Assembly: GCA_964036315.1 (NCBI GenBank)
Contig: OZ038495.1
Location: 32,649,808-32,713,807, forward strand
From: Acanthosepion esculentum
Taxonomy: Eukaryota > Mollusca > Cephalopoda > Sepiida > Sepiidae
Direction of reading: 5' to 3'
DNA: 64,000 nt
Within the stretch, counting starts at the first letter, position 1; the number at the start of each line of letters is the position of its first letter. The translations under genes were made by a program, and so were the position numbers. This document shows positions 43,530 through 54,941 of the stretch, in pieces. The notes beneath the pieces were generated by a model. The model ran no database searches. It was not told where the DNA came from and saw only the letters and a program-made list of their open reading frames with translations.

Positions 43530-44500
43530 GTATTGCTGGTCGGGTTGGACCTGGGAACACCAGCATTTAAGTGGAACCACTCTCCTCAAAATCTCATCAG
43601 AGGCCTTTCTGTCAGATGTAGTTTATCGTCTTACTCAGGACGCGTTCCTCATGTTGATGTCATGTGGGCCTAAACAGTTGCAAAACAAACGAATGATCTT
43701 TTTGTTTTGCACCTCCAGCGACATGGGCAGAAAGGCTCACACATTGTAGAGAAAGCCTCTACTTAAGTAGTTTTATTCCGTTGCCTGAACCTTTAAAAAA
43801 TCACTGTATTTTCGTTACGTGTTCTTTGTTGAAATTAAAATAAAATACATTTAAAAGAACGAAAACCCGCATAGAACAAGAGATACGCTCCTTATGTTGA
43901 AGGTATAGTATACAGTATAATAGTAAATAGAAAAAACATATTCATAGCTCAAGATTAAATTCCCCATGTTTGGTTTGGTTTGTTTTACAGCATACCAAGC
44001 TCAATGGGTTATTTAATGCCGGCAAGATTTTTAGGATAGGTTCCTACGAATAGAATATATATTCTTTGTAAGAAATCAGTCTAATTTGCTTTATTTTGTT
44101 TTATCGCGTATCAATCTCAATGGGTTATTTAATAAAGACACGACTTTTATTTATGGTAATATTTTTTCATAAATGTATTGCTGGTACTAAAACTTATTTT
44201 TACACTTTCATAGTGTTTTTACCCTAGCTTGCGGGTCAACTATTTGCCCATAGTTCGGACCCTAACAGGTGCTACCACGTCGGGTCATAGTGGACCTGGG
44301 AACACCAGCAATTAAGAGGTGGTTCCACGCTCCTCAAAACCTCCTGATCAGAGGTCTTGATTTTGGAGGCAATTTGTCCTCTTACCCAGGGCATTTTTTT
44401 TTCTTTATTATAAACATCCATACATGATTTTCTTTTATCTTCAACCAAGTCTCCTGATATCACGGCGATCATACAGACTGACTCCAAGGTCTATTCGTTA
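43530..44500. repeat. Dispersed repeat A-B-A
   Basis: Module A (43530-43755: GTTGGACCTGGGAACACCAGC, CTCCTCAAAATCTC, TTTTTGTTTTGCACCTC), module B (43790-44260: TTGAAATTAAAATAAA, AACAAGAGATACGCTCCTTA, AATTCCCCATGTTTGG) and a second partial A (44262-44500). The same two modules occur as B-A at 53375-54010. Together they define a repeat unit of at least 700 bp, here seen as a partial tandem. No protein recognised. Confidence 0.7.
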
Positions 44501-44671
44501 TTACTTTTTGTACTTCATCCACTTCTCTATCTATTTTTACAATATTTAGTAGGTGTCTTTTTTGAACTAATAAAGAGAACGTCTTTTCTCAAAATTAAGG
44601 TATTTATTTTTATACAAATATTGTAAACATTACCTTTTCTCTTTATAACGCTAACTGCTCCGACGTCTTAC

Positions 44672-44965
44672 TTTCGCTAGTTCCCAGACTGCATGGATTT
44701 AAAAGTGCTACTAGATTGGCACATCATGCCCACACTTTCACGGTCGAAACGGTTAAATATAGCCGTCTCTTCTACTCCAGTACTTTCATGCCCCCACTTC
44801 CCGTCTGTGGAACGCCCGTCCTTTTACTTCCTTCCCTGATAGCTATAATCTCCAACTATTCAAATGTAATGTCAATCGACATCTCCAGATGCCTTGATCT
44901 TTTCCCCGTCCTTCACTTTATCCTTTCCTCTTTCACGCCTCTTTACTCTTGCTCCCACTCTCTGT
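44672..44965 (+). pseudogene. LINE ORF2 C-terminal tail relic
   Basis: Plus-strand frame with HAPTSRLWNARPFTSFPDSY followed by NLQLFKCNVNRHLQMP, matching the usual SRLWNSLP...F..LFK..VNRHL end of Jockey/CR1-type LINEs. The 5' part (HHAHTFTVETVKYSR) is in a neighbouring frame. Short relic with several stops. Confidence 0.65.
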
Positions 44966-45508
44966 AACCCCTTGCGTGCTAATAGCACTACCGCTTAGCT
45001 TGAGGTGAAAATCATAAAAATATCGAACGTATTAAAAACGAATCACAATTATGTTTGATTTGTAATTGTGATAATTATATAGAACGAAATTAACTTGTTT
45101 AGTCGATATTTACTTTTGGTCGACAATATGTGTCTATATTATTACACTTACAGTGCTAGCGAGTCTGGTCAAAAATAATAACTAATTTTAGCATAACTGC
45201 TTTGACGGTATAATATTCCACTCGAAATTATTTTTTTAAAAAAATGCTGTCTTTAGTTTAGAAGAGAATTAACTTTTTTATGAAAAATGTTAAGACTGTA
45301 TTATTGATGTGTGATAAAGGTAAATAGAACATTGCAGTCTGTGATGCCTCTCGTGGCCGCGCGAGGAAAATTACGCCTGATGAAAATTTTTCTGCTACAA
45401 AGGCTGAGGGAGGTTCAAACATGCCGAAGTGTCCAATTTTATTATTTCATTTTCTCGAATGTGCCAGCCGACAGACGTAAGGCAGTGTTCATTAAACAGA
45501 TGGTTTGC

Positions 45509-45512
<4 letters not shown>

Positions 45513-45570
<58 letters not shown>
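45513..45570. repeat. (TA)n microsatellite at Tc1 5' junction
   Basis: TA run, then a few CA units, then the Tc1 terminus. Confidence 0.95.
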
Positions 45571-45576
<6 letters not shown>

Positions 45577-45579
<3 letters not shown>

Positions 45580-46832
45580 AGTGTTGGACAAAATAATTGG
45601 AACAGTTTCAAAATCCACACCTATATTTCAAAGACCTATTATATTAAGAACTTTAACTAAAACTTCGTAATTGCAGGTTATATCTATTGCAAATACGTTT
45701 ACTTATCTAATTTACTCTATTTGTCTTATTTATTTTTATAATTTAATAAAATTTAAGCTAAATGCGTGACCTCTCCGAGTTCGAAAAAGTGCAAATTCTT
45801 GGAGCTCGCATGGCAGGAGCCTCGATCACTAAGATTGCTGAAATGTTTGGTTTTTCAAGAGCTACCATATCAAGAACACTGATGCAATTCGAGAAACAGG
45901 GCAAGACCTCTAGCAATTCGGATCGGACTTGCAAACTTACTGACAGGGACTGACGCGCATTGAAACGCAATGTGGCAAAAAATCATCGGGTAAATGCAGC
46001 CAAAGTGACTGCTGAATTGAATAATCAACTGAATAGTTCGGTTTCTACTAAAAATGTTCATCGTGAGCTCCATAAGGCTGCATATCATGGAAAAGCCGCT
46101 GTGAGGAAACCTCTTCTCTCCACTCGCAACATTCGAAAGAGGTTGAAGTGGTGCAGAGATCACAATGCCTGGTCTGCAGACCACTGGAAGCAATTCATAT
46201 TCTCAAACAAGTCCAGTTTTTCTCTTTTCCCAACTTCAGGGCGAGTTTATGTGTGGAGGCAGCCCAAAGAATCTTACAACCCTGACTGCCTTCTTCCAAC
46301 AGTGAAGCATGGTGGTGGATCTGTGATAGTTTGGGCAGCCATATCATGGAAATGTCTTAGTCCAATAGTTGTCCTGCATGGTAGAATCAACAGCAAAGAT
46401 TACCTGAACATTTTGGGAGATCATGTTCATCCGATAGCACAGACTTTATTCCCTGATGGTGACTGTATCTTCCAAGAGGATAATGCTCCAATACATACCG
46501 CTCGAATGGTTAAGAATTGGTATGAAGAGCATGAAAGTGAGCTAGAACATATAGAGTGGCCTCCCCAATATCAAGATATCGATATTATTGAACATTTGTG
46601 GTGCATTTTGGAGCAACAAGTTAGGAGCCGCTATCATCCACCGTCGTGTCGTAAAGAGCTGAAGAAGGTTTTAATGGAAGAATGACTGAAGATTTCTTTG
46701 GATGAAGTCAGGAAGCTGTATGATTCGATTCCTAGACATATTAAAGCTGTCTGTGAGACTAAAGGAGGACGAACTCTATATTAAATAAATTTTGTTTGAA
46801 TTTAACAAGTGTTCTAATTATTTTGTCCAACC

Positions 46833-46836
<4 letters not shown>
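45577..46836 (+). mobile_element. Tc1-like transposon (about 1.26 kb) in a TA microsatellite
   Basis: TIRs of about 28 bp: GTTGGACAAAATAATTGGAA at 45583-45602 and its inverse (TAATTATTTTGTCCAAC) at 46816-46832. (TA)n lies on both sides, as expected if a TA dinucleotide inside a microsatellite was the target. It carries one transposase gene with few lesions. Confidence 0.85.
45762..46784 (+). pseudogene. Tc1-like transposase, three lesions
   Basis: A single frame of about 340 codons with two internal TGA stops (45951-45953, where an Arg CGA is expected, and 46683-46685, where a Trp is likely) and TAA at 46782-46784. N-terminal HTH: ITKIAEMFGFSRATISRTLM; second DNA-binding region NVAKNHRVNAAKVTAELNN; catalytic core FSNKSSF (first Asp replaced by Asn), FQEDNAPIHTARMVKNWYEE (second Asp intact) and QDIDIIEHLW (Glu intact). 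I count 36 residues between the second Asp and the Glu, so it is DD36E-like and not DD34E. Dead through the Asp loss and stops. Confidence 0.9.

Positions 46837-46862
<26 letters not shown>
46837..46862. repeat. (TA)n microsatellite at Tc1 3' junction
   Basis: Continues the TA context found on the 5' side of the transposon. Confidence 0.95.
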
Positions 46863-46863
<1 letters not shown>

Positions 46864-47090
46864 GGTAGGTAAGTATACTCGTGTCGAAAAACCTTCGAAT
46901 TCTTGATTTAACAGTAGCCAAATCAATCTCGAAGGGAAAAAAAAGGTTGTTTTTTTTAAATAAAGAGCCAGGAACATGAAAATGTCGAAAATAATCGCAC
47001 AGATACAGGTTCAAGCCCCAAAGAAGAAAAACCACGATACGAGTAAACAACTAAATAAAGAGCTCGATACAAACGTAGAGCAAACCTAGT

Positions 47091-47169
47091 CAAACCTAAT
47101 GAGCCAAACAAACCTACCAAAGTTTCACTTAGGTAGATCGTCAGGTAGGTTTGTCTGGCTCATTAGGTT

Positions 47170-47171
<2 letters not shown>
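47091..47171 (-). ncRNA. Hairpin with CUGACGA...GAAAC core
   Basis: Inverted arms 47091-47118 and 47143-47171 (CAAACCTAATGAGCC and GGCTCATTAGGTTTG). On the minus strand the loop reads CCTGACGATCTACCTAAGTG and then AAACTTTGG, so CUGANGA and GAAA lie at the base of a long stem, as in the other hammerhead-like modules. Stem II and stem III are not convincing and the stem swallows the UH position. It borders a (TA)n tract at 47172-47202. Confidence 0.4.
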
Positions 47172-47202
<31 letters not shown>

Positions 47203-47209
<7 letters not shown>

Positions 47210-47640
47210 GTTAGGTAAATGGATTAACTAGATCTTAGCAACCGTTTTGTTGTTCCCCCAACTCGCCGGGCAAAAATATAGCTTATTGTTTGTTTGTTTT
47301 TAAATATAAAGATGTTCAAGGGAAGGACGCCGATTCATAGTTGAAAATTAAATAGTACAAAAGCAATACTGGGCTTTAAGTGCAGAAAATGGGGAGCAGG
47401 TATGAGTCGTTAGAAAAAAAAGAATTGAAGTACGTTTTAAATTTTAAATTTGAACGGAGGCGCAGCTCGAAATGTGACGTTTGAATGGTTAAAATGGAGT
47501 TAATCGGTGTATGCACTAAAATGAAGGCGAACAGAAAATTAAATTTAAACGAAAATTAAATTATTCAAGATTACAATATTTTAAGAGAAACATCTTTCTA
47601 TGCAGACAACCTCATTCCGCTAATTAAATAGATTAAAATC
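47203..47640. other. Unassigned sequence
   Basis: Nothing recognised; may be the 5' end of the Tc1-like relic that follows. Confidence 0.35.
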
Positions 47641-48590
47641 GTTAATATTTTTTAGGATGAATTTATTTTCTAGTGATCACAGATTGCATCTGTCCCAATG
47701 GCCTGAAAATGGATTGACTTTAGCGATGAATTCCCAATTTACTGCAGATGTGTGACTATCTGTTTTGATACCCCAGTAGAACTTTGACAGCGCTTTAAAA
47801 TTTGCCTATTTTTTGTTGAAAATATAACGAGTGAAATCGAAGCAAAGCTAAAGGCTTTAAAAACTTTCAGCCTCGAGATGAACGTAATGTAAAGTGAGCT
47901 ATAGCGAAACTACCACTTTTAACCACCGCTCAAATATTTGTGTAAGAGATCCCAATTCACAAAGTAGTCTACAGTTTTGTCCTTCTAGACTACCTCAATT
48001 CAAGCCTTTTCATCTCACTAAAACATATTTTAAAGCTTCAAATTTGAGCCAAGAATTATATGAAAATTAACTTTTCTAAAGTACTTTTCACGGATAAATC
48101 TCGATGGACATGATGGATGAGCCAAAGTACGGACGTTATCCAATTCAGACGTGCGAGTGGGTAGTGTTTGCTATGGGCTGAAATTGTCAACCAAACCAAT
48201 ATTAGGCCATTCAAAATTGAATGAGTTAAACTGAACAGTGCGAGCTTTTGTCATTCTAGGAAGCAGATTTTCTTTTCATGGTACAAGACCCAGTGTGTAT
48301 TTATATGCAAGATAATGCTCATTCTCATATATGTAAGCTTATCCGTGAATTCGTTGAGCATAAAAGATTTACAGAAGCGAAGATAATGGAATGGCTACCA
48401 AGTCCTAACCTGAATCCGATCGAAAATCTATGGTCATTTGTGAAGATGAAATTATGTGATGGTGGCAAACAATATAATAGCAAAACAGACTTATGAGAAA
48501 CTATTAAATCTACCATAAAATAAAAAGTAACAAAGTGGATAATAGATTACTGTTATTGAGAAGAAGCGTCACTATATTAAAATGCAAATG
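47641..48590 (+). pseudogene. Second Tc1-like transposase pseudogene
   Basis: Decayed N-terminal half, then a readable catalytic part: KVLFTDKSRW (first Asp at 48093), MQDNAHSHICKLIREFVEHK (second Asp at 48311) and NLNPIENLWSFVKMKL (Glu at 48422), followed by GGKQYNSKTDL, a stop, and in another frame EKKRHYIKM-like end. All three catalytic residues survive, though stops and frameshifts separate them. By count 36 residues lie between the second Asp and Glu, one of them probably lost in the WLPSP segment. A different subfamily from 45762-46784. Terminal repeats were not found. Confidence 0.8.
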
Positions 48591-48837
48591 ATTCAAAGAT
48601 TTATCATATGTTTGCTATTTATTCTATTATAGATGCTGATCAATTTTTATGATTTTATTATCTTTTTATTGAAGTAAAATGTGATTATTTGGATTTGCCT
48701 AATAAATTCAGACGGCAATTTTTTTTTTTTACAATACATCAAATAACGACAATAAAACATCGATACTACCTCAAATTTTAACACCGGCTTTGTTTTCATA
48801 TATAAATTTAGTGTTTAAAATTGGACAATTTTTGTTA

Positions 48838-49217
48838 AACCGAATTTGAATTATTGTCGTTTATATGATTGGCGTAATAATTTCAGAGAGGGTTTAAAGA
48901 AGGGGTATTCTGCTTTGTTCAATCCAGATCGGGTTTTGTTTCAGCAAATCAATGCGAGACCACACACTGCCAGTTTGACTAAAGAGAATTTCAAACAGCC
49001 GGGCAGTTTTGAGATTCCCCCATTCAGTTCCGATGTTCCTGCGAGTGACTATGGCCAAGTCCGCTCAATGACACACTTCCTCCGCGACTCAACACTTTTG
49101 ATAAAGTAAAGGAAGCCTGCTTACAGTGTTTTGTTTTGTTTTTTTAAATGAAATCTGGGACGAATTCGGATGCTGACAGAAGATTGTTGAGAATGATGGA
49201 CTTTATTTTAAGGAGTA
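48838..49217 (+). pseudogene. Mariner transposase relic (C-terminal half)
   Basis: LKKGYSALFNPDRVLFQQIN, ARPHTASLTKENFKQPGSFE, VPASDYGQVRSMTHFLRDS, then in another frame QKIVENDGLYFKE and TAA at 49215-49217. Matches the mariner pattern HDNARPHTA...PSDYHLF..L..FL...W...IENDG.YF. The second catalytic Asp is replaced by Ile (FQQIN) while the third (ASDY) is kept. One frameshift near 49135. Inactive. Confidence 0.85.
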
Positions 49218-50077
49218 AATGTTGATGTTGCTGCATGACATTTTGTTGTTTTTTTTCCGCTTCCTATGTGTGTCAGGACTTTCTGACCAACCTAATATTT
49301 CTTTCAGTTTTTTCTATGAAAATAAAACGTAACTTTGATAAAATATTTGTAAGTATTCAATTTCAGTACTATAAAAAAAATATATTTTATTATCATATCG
49401 CGGGTATATTAATAAACAAATAATAAATGTCACTACTTTGGGCCCACTCTACTTTATACTCTCAGTAAGGCTTACTCTCAGTAAGGCTTACTCTCAAACT
49501 CATTGAAACGTTTCGAAATAGTAGCCGTTTGCACTGATAATTTTCAACTCCTCTCAAATAATTCAATATTAGATGCTCCAACGTTCACAAATATCGATCG
49601 TTTTCTATAGACGTTCCTATTGTCATAAAATCACTTATATTTATTCAAACAATTATCTCACTTTCTGGCTGCTTTTTCATTAATATATATGAGTCTTCAC
49701 TCATATCTACTGAGCGCAAACATTTTCTGAAGATTTCTACATTAATGCTAATTCTTCCTTTTTTTTTTAAAATCTAGGCTTCTTTCTTTCAGCTTCCAAA
49801 TTTTATTTTATATTGTATATTTTTCGATTTTTATCATCATGATCTTTCGCGTGTTCTTTACCTTTTTTTATCTCATTCCCTTTAATATTTTTTTTGTTTG
49901 GGGTTTGTGGCTTTCACTTATTCTATTCCTTTATTTGTAATGCCTCGTAGGCAGAACAATATTCTTTTATTCATTCTGTCTCGAGTTTTCCTTCCTTTAT
50001 TTAGATATTTTCTTATTGCTACAAATATTATATTTTGTTAGCACAAACGTCTGCTCAAACATGGGATTACTAAATTA

Positions 50078-50083
<6 letters not shown>
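49218..50083. other. Unassigned T-rich sequence
   Basis: Short tandem CTCTCAGTAAGGCTTA (two units at about 49458-49490); otherwise nothing recognised. Confidence 0.4.
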
Positions 50084-50111
<28 letters not shown>

Positions 50112-50300
50112 GCTGTGACTTAACCGACTGGCCACGAAGAATATTTGCCGATCAAGGATGTCGGATCTACCCACAGTTCCCTCTGCGGAGGAGATAGTCG
50201 ATTCGAATTTTGCCGAAGAATGCATAATTTTCTTTAATAAGATTTCTCAAATATTGTGCCTGGTAGAGAAAAAGAATATATTTAATAAACAGAGCGTCTT
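50112..50300 (+). repeat. tRNA-derived SINE, family S1, diverged
   Basis: Follows a (TA)n tract (50084-50111). A-box-like TGACTTAACCGACTGG, B-box-like GATTCGAATTTT near 50203, then GATTTCTCAAATATT and the TTTAATAAACAGAGCG tail common to S1 copies. Confidence 0.6.
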
Positions 50301-50484
50301 CTCAAATATGAGTACCCACGAAAAATAAGGTTTGAAGTTTTAAATTCTCTCGGAATAATATATTAATACAATCCAATACTTTAGAAACTGCTTTGACTAC
50401 GTTAGAATATGCAACTGAGCAGATATGACATTTCAAATTTTCTATAACAAGTCTTGCTCTTAATCGTTAATATTCAGCTTTGGT

Positions 50485-50527
<43 letters not shown>

Positions 50528-51479
50528 TTACGAAAGATGCTCCAAATATAATGCCACTTATTTTATTACGTAAACCCCTAAACTTATAAGGGGACGATTG
50601 TGCATGATGTAGATTGTACAGTGCTAGTATTCAAAGGATAACACAATGTTTTTGCCTTGTTACCTTACCCGATAACAAATACTCGCTAGTCTGGGAAATG
50701 GTCATCCGGCATAAACTTACGATGTGGGCATATGAGATATATCCTGTTCAACACTAATAAATTGTATCCGTTGACATGCATTGATGATTGGTGACAGTTT
50801 AAGGAGACCAAACTTTGGACAGGAACACAGTAATACTTTTCAGCAGCTGTGACAGGTTGCTGGCGCCTTGAGCATGCGCCGAAGAACGATATTTTTTTTT
50901 TATTCATCCTGTCTAGTGTTTTCCCCCTTCATGTCTATCTCAGATACTGATCATTTTTGTTCAGTTATTTTTAAAGTATGTTTCTGACTCGGTATATTTA
51001 ATGTCCAAATGTCATTTCCCTTTTATTCTTTTTTTTCCTGTAATGTTACTTTTTATCTTCTCCATTATTCACCTCTGTTTATACCTTAGCGAAATGTTGA
51101 TTAAACTTATAGTACAAGCCACTCTGATTCTGACGAGCAGCCTTAATACTAAGGCTTTACTTAAGAAGTGAATACCTAATCTTGTAAATACTAATATAAG
51201 CTTACTAATTATATTCTTTACGTTTCTTTCTTTCATTGTTCTCTCGTTTACTTTTCCTCTCTGAACTATGTCAGTGTCTTTTTTTTTATGTCATTCCCTT
51301 TTGTAATTTCACTCTTCTGTTTCTTCCAAATCGATCTCTTCTTTCATTATAGATATAACTCCTCGTATTATTTTACTAATGCGATATAAAGATTCTGTCA
51401 TATCTTTTGGGTGTCATTGGTTTGTTTAGCTTAAAAGAAGTCAATATTGTAACCAAAATTGACCACTTCGACCGTTCTC
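50301..51479. other. Unassigned sequence with (TA)n at 50489-50522
   Basis: A 73-codon minus frame at 50686-50907 has no motif. No element recognised. Confidence 0.35.
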
Positions 51480-51930
51480 TTTTAAATATTTATTTGACAC
51501 AGAGTTCCTTCGAAATTTGCTAAGATTTGGTAGATAATGATACGCCAACGCGATCGTTCGCCAACATAGTTATCTAGTTCCTTTGGTCTAATCTTGCACC
51601 AGTGGAAGTTAGTTTTTTGATTGCGTCTTTGTGCCAATTCTTTGGTCGGTCTTGATGTCTTCTACATAGCAGCTCTCCGGAAAACAGGCATCTGGAAATG
51701 GCATGTTGCTCCATGCGGACGATGTAGCCATTCCATTGGACTTGTGCCTTAATGAGAATTGATTCGAGTTCAAGGTTGCACGGTCCGAAATTTTAAAGGT
51801 CGGTGATGCGATCCTGTAACATGACTACTGGTATGGAATGAAATCTCGCATGTGAACCTTTTCCAGATTCTTCATAGGCCTGCGATACAATGTCCACATT
51901 TCGTATACGTAAAAGAGAGGAGGGAAGACC
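51480..51930 (-). pseudogene. LINE ORF2 C-terminal relic (minus strand)
   Basis: Minus strand. QVQWNGYIVRMEQHAISRCL and FSGELLCRRHQDRPKNWHKD are readable in one frame for about 58 codons, then after a shift NYVGERSRWRIIIYQILANF. The pattern (AGHVVRM...RLPK.LFYGEL..GKR..GRP.KRW.D.L...L, then a DR..WR motif) is the tail of Jockey-group LINE ORF2 proteins. It differs from the tails at 30.8-31.7 kb and 13.9-15.1 kb, so at least three LINE lineages are present. Confidence 0.75.
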
Positions 51931-52469
51931 ACACTTTATATAGATAGAGTACTTTTGAATATTACTACATTCGTTTTCAAGGATTGATCTGCGTATAATT
52001 AAGGAATCGTTTTTTTTTTTTATAATTTAATCGCGCGTTCTCCTGTTCCATGCAACCAATTACAAATTACTGAAAACGACGCCATTTATATGGCCAAACT
52101 GATTTTATTAAAACGCAATTCAATATGGAGAAATATTAATTATTTAATATCGGCTGCTTCTCTTTTTTTTAGAACAGACTCCATAATTTTGAGTTCACTA
52201 AGAAAAATATGAAATAAAATAAATATGTACTTTGTCAAATTTACCAATGACATGAAACTAGTACTTCGGAAATTTATAAAATTTAACATATGTATAATTA
52301 ATCCTTGTATAGAATTCTAAAATTATATGCTGAATAATAAATTTTCTTCGTTTTAACAATATACAGAAGATATGGCCCTCGTATGCACACATCAATATGA
52401 AATAACGTCTATGAGTGAATAACGTAAACTCTAGCAAAAATACATTCAATTTTTAGTAAGAAATACATT
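51931..52469. other. Unassigned sequence
   Basis: AT-rich; no repeat or gene recognised. Confidence 0.4.
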
Positions 52470-52950
52470 TTTATTTACATTAATCAGACCGTTATCCTCA
52501 TCTTCATTGCTATATTCACAACGTTTCGGCCGTTGTACGCTCCGGCCTTCTTCAGGTGATTGGAATTTCAAAACAAAACCTTTATTTCGTCCACCGGAGA
52601 AGATTGTTTTAGTTCCACGTACCATGCCTCTTCCGGGTGTCTCAATGACACATGAACCCAATGGATAACGAATTTGGTTAGATCCAGTGACTAGACCCAA
52701 AGAATTGCGAGTTCAATGCCAGCCCACAGCAGTGGTGAACCAAAAACTTGGGGAGTTGAGTTAAAGAGAAATAACCGAGACATGCGGAAGAGGCATGTCA
52801 CGTGGAACTAGAACAACCTACACCGGTGGACGAAATAATGGGTCCGGTTCAAAAATTCCAATCACCTGAAGAAGACCGGAGTGTACGCCGACCGAAACGT
52901 TGTGAATATAGCAATGAAGATGAGTATTACAGTCCGAATAATGTACATAA
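52470..52950. repeat. Inverted pair of family F PLE-like ends
   Basis: Arms 52470-52635 and 52785-52950 are inverted copies (CTTCATTGCTATATTCAC, GTTCCACGT, ATGCCTCTTCCG shared). Each arm contains CUGAAGA, a GACC/GGCC-type hairpin and GAAACGTTGTGAATAT; on the plus strand this lies at 52868-52915, with UCAC before the core and GUGA after GAAACGUU as residual stem I. The spacer holds the tRNA-like segment GGTTAGATCCAGTGACTAG and GAGTTCAATGCCAG. Confidence 0.8.
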
Positions 52951-53374
52951 TCATACTTCATCTCAGAGATATGGACAGACCTTTTAGCTGTTTCGATTCA
53001 AATCAACATATTTCGACCGGTTGATCGTTTCCAAGCATGCGTACCTGTAAATACCCATTTTTGCTTCTTCAACATCCACACAACCAAAGTGTAGTTTATA
53101 CTTCAAATATGTTGAAGCGGATCTTTGCTAGAGTTCAATGATGTGACCTATCAGAGCCCCATGTGAACTATCCTTCTTTACTTGGCTGCCAATCCTGGCT
53201 ATAAATTTCAGTTTACGTTACTATTTAACTCATGGCTGGTGGAATAGTTCGATTCGTAACTTTCCGAAGGGTAGCTGTACTAAAGTAAATATTATGATCA
53301 CGATCGAAATTCGAAATCGATTCTCTTATTCCTCACTCCGAGCCTCTAACCTTTAAAATCCTTGTACCTTACCT

Positions 53375-54010
53375 ACGTGTGCTTTGTTGAAATTAAAATA
53401 AATTACATTTAAAAGAAAGAAAACCCGGATAGAACAAGAGATACGCTCCTTATTTTGAGAGTGTAGTATACAGTATAATAGGAAATAGAATCATGTTCAT
53501 AGCACAAAATTAAGTTCCCCATGTTTCGTTTGGTCTGTTTTACGACATATCAGTCCCAATGTGTTATTTAATACCGACAAGACTTACTTCTGGTAATATT
53601 TTTTTACAAAATTGTATTTCTGGTAATATTTTTTCTCAAAAATTGTATTGCTTTTAATAATTTTTTCTTCAAAAATTTATTCCTGGTACTAAAACGTATT
53701 TTACACTTTCATAGTGTTTTGACCTCAGTTTGGCGGTTAACTATTAGCCCACAGCTGTGACCCTAACATATGCTAGCACTACGGGTCAGGTTGGACCTGG
53801 GAACACTAGCATTTAAGAGGTGGATCCACGCTCCTCAAAATCTCCTGATCAGAGGCCTTTCTGTCAGATGTATTTTTTCGTCTTACCCCGAACGCTTTCC
53901 TCAAGTTGATATCATGTGGGCCTAAACCGGCGCAAAACGCAAACGAATGATCTTTTTGTTTTGCACCTACGGCGACATGGACAGAAAGTCTCACATAACC
54001 TAGAGGAAAT
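53375..54010. repeat. Dispersed repeat B-A
   Basis: Module B (53375-53770) and module A (53775-54010) match 43790-44260 and 43530-43755. A frame across A is open for 62 codons on the minus strand but has no domain. The region 52951-53374 before it is unassigned. Confidence 0.7.
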
Positions 54011-54789
54011 TCGCTACTACAGGAGTTTTTATTCAGTTGCTTTTAATAAATTCTTATAAAAGATGGAATTTTTTTGGCGCTCTATTCGGCTGTCAACTTT
54101 TTGTAGTAGACAAATTTTGTTTTCCAAATACCGCATTAAATCTCCATAGTTTCCAAAATTAAAAATTCGGAACATTCATTTAGATGGCTGTGAATTTATA
54201 TTTTTTAATAGAACAACAACTTCACATTTTTTTTATGAGGCCTTTCTTTAGGGAAAAAAATCCTTTCCTTCGGCGTAAGTTAAAAAAAAAAAAGCAACGA
54301 AAACATCGTTTTCATTAATTACTCTAAAAGCTACTTTCATTAATTACTCTAAAAGCTACTGTTCAATAGAACTAAACAAATTTTTGCACTTCAAAAATCA
54401 GATATTTTCAAATATCTCACGAACATTAAACCCTTTCTCGTTCCAGTGAATTTAAATCTAGCCATCTGAGAATAATGTCTGCGAAAATTAATTATGCGGG
54501 AAGAGCCATTTTTTCTTTCTTTTTTAGAGAGGAGAAAGACGGCCATTTTATTCGGACAAGTTTTCATTTTTTGCAAGAAATTACACCAAATACTTCTATT
54601 ATTTATTTATTTATTTTTTTTAATAATAGTTCAAAGGCCACTCAAGATAGTGTTACTTTCAATCTCATTCAATAAAGAGTATAATGGGTTACAAGTAGGA
54701 TAGTGATCAGTTGACCCTGGACGTAAATAGACCAATATTATAATGCTAATATTATTTAAAAAACAAAACAAAACGTATAGCTGCTAATA
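54011..54789. other. Unassigned sequence with a 25-bp tandem
   Basis: Two copies of TTAATTACTCTAAAAGCTAC at about 54315-54360. Nothing else recognised. Confidence 0.4.
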
Positions 54790-54941
54790 CAGTGTAACTT
54801 CGATGTAAGAGAGTTGTCGGGACCGGATAATAAGTCTCTTATATCCGGGTTTCTCTTATATCCGGGTTTGGTCTATTTTGTTTTATTAACACAGGCTCTA
54901 ATTTGGGACCAGAGAAAATCTCTTATATCCGGGTTACACTT
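54790..54941. mobile_element. pogo/Tigger-type MITE, second copy
   Basis: Same termini (CAGTGTAAC...GTTACACT) and body (GTTGTCGGGACCGGA, GGTCTATTTTGTTTTATTAA, CTCTAATTTGGGACCAGAG) as 11596-11731, with an extra internal TCTTATATCCGGGTT unit. Close similarity to the first copy suggests recent activity of a parent element. Confidence 0.8.
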
